Shown: in pieces, positions 19,931-31,705 of the stretch
Numbering within the stretch: the first letter of the stretch is position 1
How the letters are laid out: each line of letters begins with the position of its first letter
NCBI RefSeq assembly: GCF_041260155.1
Contig: NC_091942.1
Location: forward strand, 16,314,001 to 16,378,000
Length of the DNA stretch: 64,000 nt
From: Ptychodera flava
Taxonomy: Eukaryota; Hemichordata; Enteropneusta; Ptychoderidae
Direction: 5' to 3'
The notes under the pieces: generated by a model
What the model saw: the letters and a program-made list of their open reading frames with translations, nothing else
Database searches by the model: none
What the model was told of the DNA's origin: nothing
Position numbers and translations under genes: made by a program

Positions 19931-22474
19931 CACGTGTTGTTGAAGGTTGAAATCTTTGATAGCTCATTTCAATGGCCAGACAAAAAGTGGCAAAAATAAC
20001 TGCAAAAATACACAATTGAAAATTTCATCATAAACTCAGACGTCACCTGAAAGTAAACTGCATATCAAATTTCAAAGCAATCGGACACGTGGTTACCAAA
20101 ACCAGCACAAAATGCTTGAAAAATATATATTAAAATTTCACCACATGACGATTTGAACAAACTTAAGTGAGGTCACCCAAAGTGTACTGTATATCAAATT
20201 ACTTCAAGTATAAATATATAACTATATACCAAAAAAACAGATCTCTAGCTCTATTGGCTTGACCAGAATGAGGTGTGTGCATAATTAATGAGGTAAAGTG
20301 TGTGTTGTCATAAGGTCTCCAATCCTACTAAATACAAAGGACATAGCACTTTTGGTTACTTATTTATTGACATAAACATATATTTTAGGTAAAAGGTCAT
20401 CGAGGTCACATGACATTTGGTCAAAAATTTCTCTCCTATAGTTATCCCTATATACCAAAAATCAGACATCCAGCTCTATTGGCTTGCTCAGAATGAGATA
20501 TGTGCATAATTATTGAAGTACAGTATGTGGTGTCATAAGGTGTCCAATCATACCAAATATGAAGGGTGTAGCACTTGTGGTTACTGAGTTATGGACAAAT
20601 ATGTATATTTGAGGTCAAAGGTCACCGAGGTCACGTGACATTTGGTCAAAAAAATTGTATTGCTAAGTTATCCCTATATACCAAAAATCAGACCTCTAGC
20701 TCTATTGGCTCGCTCAAAATTAGATATGCACATAATTAATGAGGTAAAATATGAGGCGTCATAAGGTGTCTCATCATACCATAAATGAAGGCTGTAGCAC
20801 TTGTGGTTACTGAGTTATGGACAAATATGTATATTTGAGGTCAAAGGTCACCGAGGTCACATGACATTTGGTCAAAAAAAATGTATTGCTAAGTTATCCC
20901 TATATACCAAAAATCAGACCTTTAGCTCTATTGGCTCGCTCAAAATTAGATATGTGCATAATTAATGAGGTAAAATATGTGGCGTCATAAGGTGTCCCAT
21001 CATACCCTACATGAAGGCTGTAGCAATTGTGGTTACTGAGTTATGGACAAATATGTATATTTGAGGTCAAAGGTCACCGAGGTCACATGACATTTGGTCA
21101 AAAAAAATGTATTGCTAAGTTATCCCTATATACCAAAAATCAGACCTTTAGCTCTATTGGCTTGCTCAAAATTAGATATGTGCATAATTAATGAGGTAAA
21201 ATATGTGGCGTCATAAGGTGTCCCATCATACCATACATGAAGGCTGTAGCACTTGTGGTTACTGAGTTATGGACAAATATGTATATTTGAGGTCAAAGGT
21301 CACCGAGGTCACGTGACATTTGGTCAAAAAAATTGTATTGCTAAGTTATCCCTATATACCAAAAATCAGACCTCTAGCTCTATTGGCTCGCTCAAAATTA
21401 GATATGTGCATAATTAATGAGGTACAATATGTGGCGTCATAAGGTGTCCCATCATACCATATATGAAGGGTGGTAGCACTTGTGGTCACTGAGTTATGGA
21501 CAAATACAGTATGTATATTTGAGATCAAAGGTCATCAAGGTCACATGACATTTTGTCAAAATATCCGAGATATCTGAGTGAACGGATGGACTCACGGATG
21601 GACGAACAGACGGACATGACCCAATCTATAAGCCCACTGGACTTTATCCCTGGGGACTAAAAATTGTGTCACTGCATCCTTTTTGCAATATGAATACGAT
21701 GAGAAACTAAATTTTTATTTTTCGTGGCCTTATACATGGGAATCTATGGAGATCTGCCTTATACATGGGAGTCTATGGACGTGTAAACTAAAAATATGCA
21801 AATTTCACCACGATTTGCCCAAATTTTGGAAAGGTCACTCCTATGCACTTCCATACCAAGTTTCAAATCAATCGGACTTGTGGTTTCAGAGAAGAAGATT
21901 TTTTGACCAAAAATGGGAGAAAATTACAAAAAAATTCATGAAAAATAGCAAGTCCAAGATACTGACCCAAGATGTGCACAATCATTTCATGTCAGCCCAA
22001 AGTACTTACATGCTAATTTTTCATGTAATCTGCTCAGTGGTTATTGAGTTTTTTTCAATTTGACTGTTTTTACATTTTTTCACTTAATTTGCATATTTTT
22101 GGCAATGACAACTTCATTTGAACAAAATCTCATCTACAGCCCATCATCCATGTACACACCAAATATCAAGATGAAATGTACAGCGGTTTTGGAGTTTTTG
22201 ATGTTGACGGACAGACATACAGACATAACGACATACAGACATATCAGTCAGAAAAATGTAACAACTTAGCCGGCTATTGAACCACTCTTTTTTGGGAGTG
22301 GAGATTTAGCCGACTGGTTCTGTCTCTGGCCTCTCAGCTAGGCGACTGATGCCGTATGTTGTGGGTTCGAATCCGACTGAAAACTATCCGTATACATACA
22401 TACAGACATTTTCCTAGCCTATAAGAATAGCTTCCATTGCCATATATACATATGGCTATGGGAGCTCAAAAATG
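19931..22474. mobile_element. 2.5-kb repeat, direct copy B
   Basis: It matches copy A from end to end at an offset of about 2538 bp. It differs by point changes and by about 21 bp near 20130 (ttaaaatttcaccacatgac) that copy A lacks. Two near-identical copies separated by 7 bp suggest a recent tandem duplication or a head-to-tail insertion. Satellite monomers lie at about 20200-21560. Confidence 0.88.
22307..22374 (+). promoter_or_regulatory. tRNA-like A and B boxes (Pol III type), copy B
   Basis: The same A-box-like tagccgactgg (22307-22317) and B box ggttcgaatcc (22364-22374) are present as in copy A, with identical spacing. Confidence 0.6.
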
Positions 22475-22820
22475 ATGGGGTCATCTGTCAGTCACCATGC
22501 TTAATTTTCAAAATTTTCTCATTCTCACCATAAAATAACACAAAAAACTTTGAACAGTAAAGACACTAGTTTTAATGAAAAAAGTGTGACTGAATGGAAT
22601 TATATATTTTCTGTCAAATTTGCCATTATTACACCCGCAATTTTAGAGATTAAAACGTTTATTTTGTGGACAATTTTAAACTACCAGTATTGTCAATTTT
22701 GAGTAGCATCTAAGTCATATATGTCTCATACTTTTGAAAAAATGTTTTTTAGTAGGTTCACTGTGCTCAGTTTTTTAGTAGGTCACTGTGCTCAGTTTTT
22801 CGTAATCACAAATGGGCCAA
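22475..22820. other. AT-rich non-coding stretch
   Basis: I see only a short direct repeat, ttttagtaggttcactgtgctcag against ttttagtaggtcactgtgctcag (about 22750-22800), and no genes. Confidence 0.5.
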
Positions 22821-22821
22821 T

Positions 22822-22823
<2 letters not shown>

Positions 22824-22883
<60 letters not shown>

Positions 22884-22957
22884 AAATGTATACAATGTGC
22901 CCTCCCGGTTATGACCATAATGGCTTTATGGCAACCTCTGAACTTGGGCACAGAGAG

Positions 22958-23039
<82 letters not shown>
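22824..23039. repeat. Two long (TA)n microsatellites
   Basis: (TA)n runs span about 22824-22879 and 22961-23037, with about 80 bp between them. Open frames across them consist of Ile-Tyr repeats and are artefacts. Confidence 0.95.
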
Positions 23040-23041
23040 AG

Positions 23042-23176
23042 ATTACTTCAAGTACAAAGTAATGAAATCTATTATGTTCGATTCATGTTTCATGCATCTT
23101 GCAATCCTCAGATAGAGTGGATTGCAAGATGCATGAAACTTAAGTAATAGATTTCATTACTTTGTACTTGAAATAA
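23042..23176. repeat. ~135-bp inverted repeat between (TA)n tracts
   Basis: The arms attacttcaagtacaaagta to gcaatc and gattgc to tactttgtacttgaaataa match over about 55-60 bp with a loop of about 12 bp (cctcagatagag). One arm carries an 8-9 bp extra piece (gttcgattc). It may be a miniature element inserted into a TA tract. Confidence 0.8.
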
Positions 23177-23245
23177 TTTGTTTATTTATAATGCTCTGCT
23201 TTTGCATTGAGCACTGTAATTTCTAACGAGGACATCTGTACACTT

Positions 23246-23249
<4 letters not shown>

Positions 23250-23333
<84 letters not shown>
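23250..23333. repeat. (TA)n followed by (TG)n microsatellite
   Basis: A TA run (23250-23300) passes directly into a TG run (23302-23332). The following 150 bp is rich in tttgttt and ttgtatg. Confidence 0.95.
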
Positions 23334-23334
<1 letters not shown>

Positions 23335-24751
23335 ATGTGTGTATACATTTATTTGTCTGCTTATTTATTCAACGTTCTTGAGTTTTTGTTTATCTATTTG
23401 TTTGTATATTTGTTTATGATTTATTTTATATATTTGTATGCTGGTTTGTATGTTTGTTTATTTTTTGTTTCTTATTTTGTATGCATGCTTGTTTGTTTTT
23501 TTCCTGGCTAACCTGTGGTTGTACAGCAAGTGAGTCTGTTGCAACCTGTGGCTCACAGATTGCTTGTAATTGCAACCACTAATTTGATTTTGACAAGGTC
23601 CAGAGTCTGATTTGTTTGAGTATTTTATTGGGACCTCAGGCCCTGCTGTGAAGCAGTCTCCACAGTAGTCTCGGTGACCCAGACTCTCCTGCTTGCACTT
23701 GCATGAAGTTTGTGAGGGTGGATTGATTATTAGCATTTATCTAGATGCTGACATCATTGATGACAAAACGGCCTATAACCCCTGAATTGTGCTGTATGTG
23801 CAGCCAATTGTGTGACAATTGTGACGCGCCAATTTTGAATCTATGCAAATCAGATATGTTGCCGGTTGAGTGGGAATGCTCTGAAAATGGCCTGAACTCT
23901 CAAGGATGCATCATTTCTTTATGGATGTTGGACGGCTAAGGGTCTAAAACCAGGGCAGTATCAACTTGCCCCAGTGCAGTACAAATTTTAAAAATCGACA
24001 AGTAGCAAAGAAGAAATCATGAGCTATTTGAAGGCCTGTGCACTGCTTGGAATTGGATGGTCTGAGTCGGCCCCTTTCTATTATTTACTGTTTAGAGAGT
24101 CTGCGGAAGCAGTACTGTGACCGCGCATCAAGTTACTCAGGAATACTGTTGCAGTGTAACTACATTGACCATATTTCTGAGGGCTAGAGCTGAGTGAATT
24201 TGGCATGATTATCATTTAGGATTTGAGTGCTGTAGGGTACTTTGAAGGTATTTAGTAATGACAGAAATATTAAGTTTTTATCAAGATATTAGTAATCATA
24301 AAGCTATTAATAATTGTCTGTAATCTGATCATTCAAGATTCGAGTGCAGTAGGGTACTTACAAGTATACAATAATCACAGAAATAATTTATATTTATCAT
24401 AAGTATTCATATTCATAAATTTATTAATTTTTTCAACTCTTGTTATGCCTGGTAATGCCTAATGACCCTGTGGGTCACCGAGACTATCTCCACAGCAGTC
24501 CCAATCAAGTATATAATAGGTATGTACACAGTCGTTACGTCAGGGAAGAGAGTGAACCTCCTCCTCAATGAATCACCATTCTCGCGGGCCAGAGCATAAT
24601 ATCTCCGCTTCACGGACCTACGTAAAAATCAAACCCTCTGCTGGGTAGCGCCAGGCTGTTGCCGCAAATAAAGGGGCACATGGTTTACGACGATATCAAT
24701 CACATGGGGACGCGAGTGACGTAATTTTTCTCAGCCGGAGCCATTTCCAGT
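23334..24751. other. Non-coding stretch with weak repeats
   Basis: The segment 23621-23685 (attgggacctcagg to tctcggtgaccca) is inverted relative to 24470-24515 (gggtcaccgagactatctcc to agtcccaat), perhaps the ends of an old element. The part 24212-24430 holds two diverged ~120-bp direct units (ttgagtgctgtagggtactt and tcgagtgcagtagggtactt). No convincing gene is seen; the frame at 23745-23939 is Cys-rich but has no recognised domain. Confidence 0.45.
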
Positions 24752-25028
24752 CATCTGCGACCTACCCTACCTGTGATCTACTCTTCCACTCATGAATAAT
24801 TAATTAGATTTATGCAAATATTGCTACTTATGCATGACAGCGAGTTCTATTCAGACTACACTGCCTATTTCAAAATGGAGTCTGGTGAATACGAAAATGT
24901 AATGGGAGAAAGGTGGTTTTTACGATCACTCAATCACAGGGAGGTTATTACGGATGTGATGAACTTCTTGCCCATGTTTAGTAACCTTTCCAATGTTAGA
25001 AAGGAGAAGAATTCTATTATTTTAGGCC

Positions 25029-25500
25029 GTGGCGCCTGTCAATAGACAGAATCCGGCTATTGACAGGCGCCTGTCAATAGACAACTTGAAAGTTGGCTAT
25101 TGTCACGCGGGAGGTTTTTCGTCAAAATTCACCATATTTAGGCCTAAGCCTAATAAAAACTGTCCAATGCTTGTTAGAATGCTTGATAAAGCCTTTGTAC
25201 ACTCAATTATGGACAAAGTCGCTGCAATCTTGAGTAATTGTAGACTTTACCGTGTACGATATGTTGCACCAACGCCGCGCCTGTCAATAGCCAGGATGTG
25301 GCTATTGACACGCGGGAGGTTTTTCGCCAAAATACACCATATTTAAGCCTATATAACTGTGCAATACTTGTTAGATTGCTTGATAAAGCCTTTTGTACAC
25401 TTAATTATGAATAAAGTCGTAATTTTGAGTAATTGTAGAAGTTTACCACGTACGATTGCACCTTGCAACGCCGCGCCTGTCAATAGGCTATTGACATGCG
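25029..25500. repeat. ~200-bp tandem repeat, two and a half units
   Basis: Units begin with cgcctgtcaatag near 25064 and 25278; a third is cut short near 25475. Each has gctattgacacgcgggagg and ttgataaagcctttkgtaca. The start of each unit is itself palindromic (tcaatag with ctattgac). Confidence 0.8.
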
Positions 25501-25545
25501 GGACTCGCTGTCCAAATTTTAATGGATTTTTTTATCGAAACGAAT

Positions 25546-25623
25546 ATAGATGGCAATGGGAGTATAGACGGCAATGTGAGTGTAGATGGCAATGAAAGTA
25601 TAGATGACAATGGGAAATAGATG
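25546..25623. repeat. 18-bp minisatellite, about 4 units
   Basis: The unit tagatggcaatgggagta is repeated with small changes (gacggcaatgtgagtg, gatggcaatgaaagta, gatgacaatgggaaa). Confidence 0.8.
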
Positions 25624-25835
25624 ACCTGCATAAGAGACGACGTCAAAAGTTCAAAAATTTCTGATCCAAGTACACCCAAACGCCCACCTCCATTGAACCT
25701 TAATGATGAATATCAATAATCAGAGGTTCCCATTTAATCTTCACTGTGATAATTCCAATCATACTCAAAACATTACCAGGACAGAAAGTTGCAAATAACG
25801 ACAATGTTCTAATGAAAAAAAACCATTTCTTTCTG

Positions 25836-27153
25836 TTAAACATAGGGCCAAAGTCCCTGAAGCTACTATAGACATGGATACAAAATTAAGTATTTCCTGA
25901 CTGTATGAAATTATCTCACTAAGGTCATCCTACGGACAAGTAAACTAAATATTAAAGCTGTCTGACCAGCGGTTTTGAAAGAACAAGCAACTCAACAGTT
26001 GACAGAGCTCTGTTGAGTTATGTAGAGAATAACCTTTTGTGACACATGTATTGATGAAGAAGGTGGATATCTTTGATTAACATTGTGAGTTCTGTTTAAT
26101 AAGTTGAGACTGTACATACTCAGAGAAAGCACACTGAAGAGACAAATGTTTGAAACTTAAGAAGTTCAAGGTCATCAAAAGCATTATAAGGAATCATGTT
26201 ACACTTTCATTGCACTGTTTACACAGATTGCATAATTGCTATAAATAGCACATGAGGAATCTTTATACAGCCCAGCTTTACCATAAAAACCCTATCACTT
26301 TAACCACTCTTTTAATTGACCACTCTATTTTTTCCTCAAAAAGTAATTTTATTTTATCCTTACCAAGTCAACCATAAATGGAAATTAGAGCTTTCTCTAT
26401 CTCTATCTCTATCTCTATTGACTATTTTGAGCAATTTCTTTTAGATAACATACAGGGCACAATAAATGACGGTTCAGAATATGTCAAAGTTGGGATTCAG
26501 GAAAGTTGCCTTTACATGTTTTAATCCTCCACGATGGTAAGCATTTCACTATGAACTGTCAAAAAAAGTTGAACTTTCTGATAATTCTACACTAAAATTA
26601 TTTTGGCTTTGATTTTTTCCTAATTAATTCAATTATTTAAAATCATATTAATTTTTTTTCTGGGTGAATGATAGGGTTTATACAGTACAAGAATTACATA
26701 CAATGTAAGTCAAATTTTGACCAAAAATGACAAAAAAATTCTTAAAAATACAGATTTGCATATTTCATCACAATTTGAACAAGTCTAAGTTGGGTTACCC
26801 CTAGGGACCTGTATACCAAATAACAAAGCTGTCTGACCAGCGGTTATGAAGAAGAAGATTTTTACCAAAAACACCTTTTTGGCATTAATTTGCCTATTTT
26901 CAACAATATCAAAAAATTAAAAAAACAGTTTCTCAAAATCGTATTTTTCATCTACACAACAAATATCAAATCAGTAAGTACTGCGGTTCTCAAGATATTT
27001 GAGTGGACGGACGCCTCACAAACGGACATACATACATACATACATACATACATACATACATACATACATACATACATACACAGACTGACGACGGACGCCG
27101 GACGGATACCCATCCCAATAGCTTCTATAGACTATAGTCTATAGTAGCTAAAA
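25836..27153. mobile_element. Dispersed repeat family 'agctactatagac', copy 2 (~1.3 kb)
   Basis: It has the same ends as 11456-13012: agctactatagac at 25861-25873 and gtctatagtagct at 27137-27149. It lacks about 320 bp that copy 1 has between the ggtggatatctttgat part and the aacattgtaagt part, and has a longer (CATA)n run (27026-27079). The flanks differ from copy 1, which marks the ends of the element. Confidence 0.8.
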
Positions 27154-27479
27154 GCTTATCAGTCCCTGTAATATAAGCAGCTCAATATATAAATGTCTTT
27201 CAGACAAATTCAAACAAGAATATTTTTGCAGGATGAAACTTTTTGGTTAAACCCCCTCACCACAAAACCCTCCCCACCCCAAACTTAAAGAATTCGGATT
27301 TTTATCTTTTGACGTGGTCTCGAAGGGAAGTGTTATGGTTACCAGGCTCATGCTATACCTGCGAACTACACTTCCCCCTGCCCGGCGACCATTAACACTG
27401 GCTAAAGAGCTGTGACCCCGGGGCTGTGACGCCTGTGACTATTATGTCGTGAGGTTTTTGGCATCGATAACCAACCCCT

Positions 27480-29760
27480 AATTATTGTTTTAGAATGGCT
27501 TAGTATTGACTGGAGTCTATAAATTGAACGAAATCAGCAGAATGTATTTGGGAAGCGTAGATCACAAGGGAAGTATAGATCGCAGAGGTATCGGCGAGGT
27601 AAACTTCCTGCGACCAACACTGCATGGCTTCCCCTTGGCGATGGATGTGAATTTTATGTTGCAGGGTTTGTGGTATCGAAATTTTTTTGATCCTGTATAA
27701 TTGTTTTCAAACGTTCAGTATTAAGTTTGAATTATCAATCGAACAAAACAATAAAATGCATCTGGGAAGCGTTGATCGCAAAGGGAAGTTTAGATCGCTA
27801 GGGAAGTATAGATCGCAGAATTACCTGCCAGCTATAGCCTACTTCCTGCAATCAACAATGGCTGCCATTGTGGTGATACTAGTTAGTGAATCGTGTGTTG
27901 CGATCTTTGTGGCATCGAGATCGATCAACGGTCACGGATAATTGTTTTGGTGTGATTTAGTATTAAATCGAATTATAAATTGAACGGTAATAATAAAATA
28001 CGTTGGAGAAGCGCAGATATAGCAGAGGGAAAGTATAGATCGCTGGGGAAGTATAGATCACAGAGTTACCTGCGAGCTATACTTCCTGGGATCAACACTG
28101 GCTGCCATGTGCATGCCAGTGTGGTGATGCCAACGAATCGTATGTTGCGATGCTAATGGCATCGAGGTCAATCAACGATCTCGGATAATTGTTAATCGAA
28201 TATATAAACTGAGCGGTAATAATAAAATACGTTGGAGAAGCCTAGAGACAAAGGGAAGTATAGATCGCAAGGGAAGGATAGATCGCAGAATTACCTGCGA
28301 GCTATAGGCCTACTTCCTGCGATCAACACTGGCTGCGGTTGTGGTGATGCTAGTGAATGGTATTTTGCGAGGTTTGTGCGATCAACATCGATCAATGATC
28401 CCGGATAATTATGTAGTATGATTTAGAGTTACCTTGCGATCTATACTTCCTGCGATCAACACTACTGGCTGCCATGTGCATGCCATTGCGGTGATCCCAA
28501 TGAATCGTATGTTGCGAGGCCCGGCGGTGGCAGTCCCCGGGTTGGTGGGTACCCATGCTTGTTACCCAAGTTTGAAAAGTACCCCCTTTCCTAGAATATT
28601 TCTGAGAAAAACACCCCCTATTTGTGGCAAATCTGGGAGAAATTAGCTGTAAAAAACATACCCTTATTTTTGAAATCTAGGAGGTTAGTATGTTGACTTC
28701 CAGGGTTGACCCTGGAGGTTGACTTTGTATACATGTACATACATCACAAATGTTTGTCCTCACCTGATTTTAGTCACATTCATACACAATCATCTAGAGT
28801 GAGACTAGACCAGATTTAGTGTCCTATGGAGATTATGAAAGGACTACCCCTAATCTCGGAGGTTACGGTGAAAAAATACCCCTTTTCTCGATTTCACGGA
28901 CCTAGAATCTCCGAGATGACTGAAGAAAAACACCCCCTTTTCCGTGAATTTGGTAACGCGCATGGGTACCCACCAACCCGGGGACTGCCACCACCGGGTT
29001 GCGAGGCTTGTGGCATCGAGGTCAATCAACGATCTCGGATAATTGTTAATCGAATATATAAACTGAGCGGCAATAATAAAATACGTTGGAGAAGCCTAGA
29101 GACAAAGGGAAGTATAGATCGCAAGGGAAGGATAGATCGCAGAGTTACCTGCGAGCTATACTTCCTGCGATCAACACTGGCTGCCGTTGTGGTGATGCTA
29201 GTGAATCGTATTTTGCGAGGCTTGTGACATCGATAATTGATCCATGATAATTTTCTTGTATGATTTAATATTCTATCTTATTTATCAACTGAATGGTAAT
29301 AATAAAACACGTTGGAGAAGCATACATAGCAGAGGGAAGTATAGCTCACAGAGATACCTGCGAGCTAAACTTCCTGACACTACAATGGATCCCGGATAAT
29401 TGTTTTGGTATGACTTGATATTACATCGAATTTATCAACTGAATAGTAATAATAAGATAGATTGGAGAAGCATAGATAGCGGAGGGAAGTATAGATCGCA
29501 AGGGAGGTATAGATCGCAGAGCAGAGTCACCCGCGAGCTATACTTCCTGCGATCAACACTGGCTGCTATTGTGATGATGACAGTGAATCGTATTTTGCGA
29601 GGTTTGTGCCATCGATAATCGGTCCTGGATAATTGTATTTTGTATGATATAATATTACATCAAATTTATCAATTGAACGGTAATAATAAAATATATTTGA
29701 GAAGCGTAGCTAGCAGATAGAAGTATAGATCCCAGTCACGTCACCTTATGATCATTGTTC
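27480..29760. repeat. Tandem ~225-240-bp repeat with 'agatcgcag' motifs, interrupted
   Basis: The phrase taataataaaat followed by acgttggagaagc recurs near 27749, 27987, 28213, 29068, 29296, 29445 (shorter spacing) and 29680. Each unit contains agtatagatcgcagag, a gttacctgcgagctatact palindrome-like part, and tcctgcgatcaacactggc. The step from 28213 to 29068 is enlarged by an inserted element (28520-28998). Confidence 0.8.
28520..28998. mobile_element. 479-bp inverted-repeat element with 8-bp target-site duplication
   Basis: The ends are cccggcggtggcagtccccg and the reverse complement of cccggtggtggcagtccccg, extending about 38 bp inward to gtacccatgc. TTGCGAGG flanks it at 28512-28519 and 28999-29006. 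Removing the element and one flank copy restores the repeat unit of the host array (gttgcgaggcttgtgg). There is no coding capacity. The target length fits a hAT-like miniature element; the superfamily is not proven. Confidence 0.88.
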
Positions 29761-30764
29761 CGCGATCAGACCGACACTGCCTTTAGATAGGCCGACTTCA
29801 TTTATTGAAGTTAGATGTTGCGACATTCGCGGTACGTATCGAGGTGTGGCGGTTAGCTTGTGGCAATTCTTCTGTGAACCGAAAGAACAGATATGCGTGC
29901 TGTAAAGTAATTTGTTGGAGTAGCGTAGAAGGGAAGTATTGATCGCAGGTGTGTTTGACAGAAAACCATGCGATCTACCCAACTCTATCTTGTAGTAATT
30001 TGATCTATACTTGTAGGCCTACCGATTGGATGAATATTTATTTATTTGATTTATTAAAGTATGGATGCGTCGATATGCTTACATCTTCAACTTTGTCAGG
30101 ACATTATTTATTCCATCATGAGTTTCTTACGTTCACATCGCAAGTAATGACAACCATCTCACGATGGCTAATTTCTTACACCAAATAGTAAACAATACAC
30201 ATGATAAAACATGAATATTAATAATACCGAAATAATACACAATCAGACCATACCACATGTACGAAACATTAAAAGACACTAATGAGAATTGTGGAGCAAC
30301 CTTCCTCTATTTTACTCAGACATTAGTATAGAGTTTATGACACAATGCAAGGAAGTGATGGCTAGATGAATTTTTTTAAATATCCCATTTTGAAGATTTG
30401 CAGTCGTCAAAACAAAATTACTGGCTGCAAACAGATTACAGCGAAAACGGTGATTAGCGAAAAGCACGCAAAGTTTGGCGAATTTCTAGTTTGCTCCTAA
30501 CGACGCTCGCGCTCGCTATAAGCTTACGGATCTGAAGTACAAAATGAAATATAAATCAGCTGAAGGCCTCCACCGGGGGCCTCCATTACATCATGCACCG
30601 TAAACGGACCGAATGTACGGCTACATTTGGTTCAAAATCTGCAATCGTGGAGCGTAGATCGCAAGGTAGCATAGCTCGCAAGTCAGCATAGATCGCAGTA
30701 TATACCTGCGATCTATTCACCCATCTTTCACGGGCGTACAGGAAATTTGCATAAAACTGTACAT
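29761..30764. other. Right interior of the 6.1-kb region, no gene seen
   Basis: Isolated gatcgcag and cgcaag motifs are scattered here (for example 30650-30715, gtagatcgcaaggtagcata). Short frames show no domains. Confidence 0.5.
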
Positions 30765-30830
30765 TTTGCATAAACCTAATTAATTATTCATGAGTGGAAG
30801 AGTAGATCGCAGGTAGGGTAGGTCGCAGAT

Positions 30831-31705
30831 CACCGGCCATCTCGCCATGGAGCTCGCGGCTAGACAGTGTGGCAAAGGCAAAAAGAACTCCGCCGCCAAA
30901 ACGCTCCATTTAGAATATATGGCAATTCGTTAACTTACCAGCATAGTCTTTTTCTGTAAGTCCATGTTACCAGTAAAATCTCAATTTTGTAGCTCATTCT
31001 TGACTATTTTACATGGTTTTTGGTAGCCGGTAACAGACACTTCGTGTTCGTGTCGGCTACATGGACTATCAGACTAGAGTCCCTCGTAATCTCGAATCTC
31101 TTGAGTTTGTTTCACCTCTCTTTCACAGATCCGGTACACCAAGCCGATTAGTATTCACATGCACTGCTGGATGCTGATGTCTGTTTACTGACGCAGATTC
31201 TGTGGACTGTCTGCGTTTGTGCATAGACTGCACAGGTACAGAAACTACTCTACCTCATACCGTGCAGTGTCTAATGCTCGAAGCGCGCGCCAAAAACAAT
31301 CAGAAATCTTCCTGTGTACGATTTATTGAGGGCGCTAGACTGGATGGGTGAGACGATCATTTCCTAGAAGACCTGGGTACAAAATTGCACAGGACAAAAA
31401 CATTACCCCGGCAACGCGTTACCCTTATAGACAAGATCATCAGAAACTGTTTTACGTACAGTGGCAGGTTTAAATTAGCGTGCTATGGTGATAATAGAGA
31501 AAGCTAATAGTCTGCATATCAATAAATAATATTCGGAACACGATAACTATCCCTCCGGATTTTGGTTTCAACCGATCCATAAATAGCTACATCGGGATTT
31601 CCTTGAAACGTGTGACTGAAAGGTCGCTGGAGCGTATTCAAGAAGAAACATCACCTTCTGAACCCGTGTTCAGTCATTCGAAAGGGCAATTGTGCTACGA
31701 CTAAA
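30831..31705 (+). promoter_or_regulatory. GGH upstream region
   Basis: This is the interval between the repeat block and the GGH start codon. It lacks obvious repeats and has a higher CpG content by eye than the neighbouring DNA. No clear TATA box or cap site can be assigned. An in-frame stop (TGA, 31613-31615) lies upstream of the chosen ATG with no other ATG between. Confidence 0.4.

Larger units (their letters stand above)
24752..30830. mobile_element. 6.1-kb region bounded by ~66-bp inverted repeats
   Basis: The left arm 24752-24818 (atctgcgacctaccctacct, then gatctactcttcc, then catgaataattaattag) is matched in reverse complement by 30765-30830. Inside are the 25.0-25.5 kb tandem repeat, an inserted 'agctactatagac' element (25836-27153), and a tandem array whose units contain tagatcgcag motifs that resemble the ends. 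No clear target duplication or transposase is seen. It may be one large non-autonomous element with nested insertions, or two inverted copies of a shorter one. Confidence 0.6.

Noticed and set aside
22721..23147. Frames of 111-113 aa with Ile-Tyr repeats
   Set aside because: They are translations of (TA)n microsatellites.
24812..25045. 77-aa plus-strand frame just inside the left arm of the 6.1-kb block, considered as a transposon protein
   Set aside because: It has no recognisable catalytic motif or domain and no continuation.
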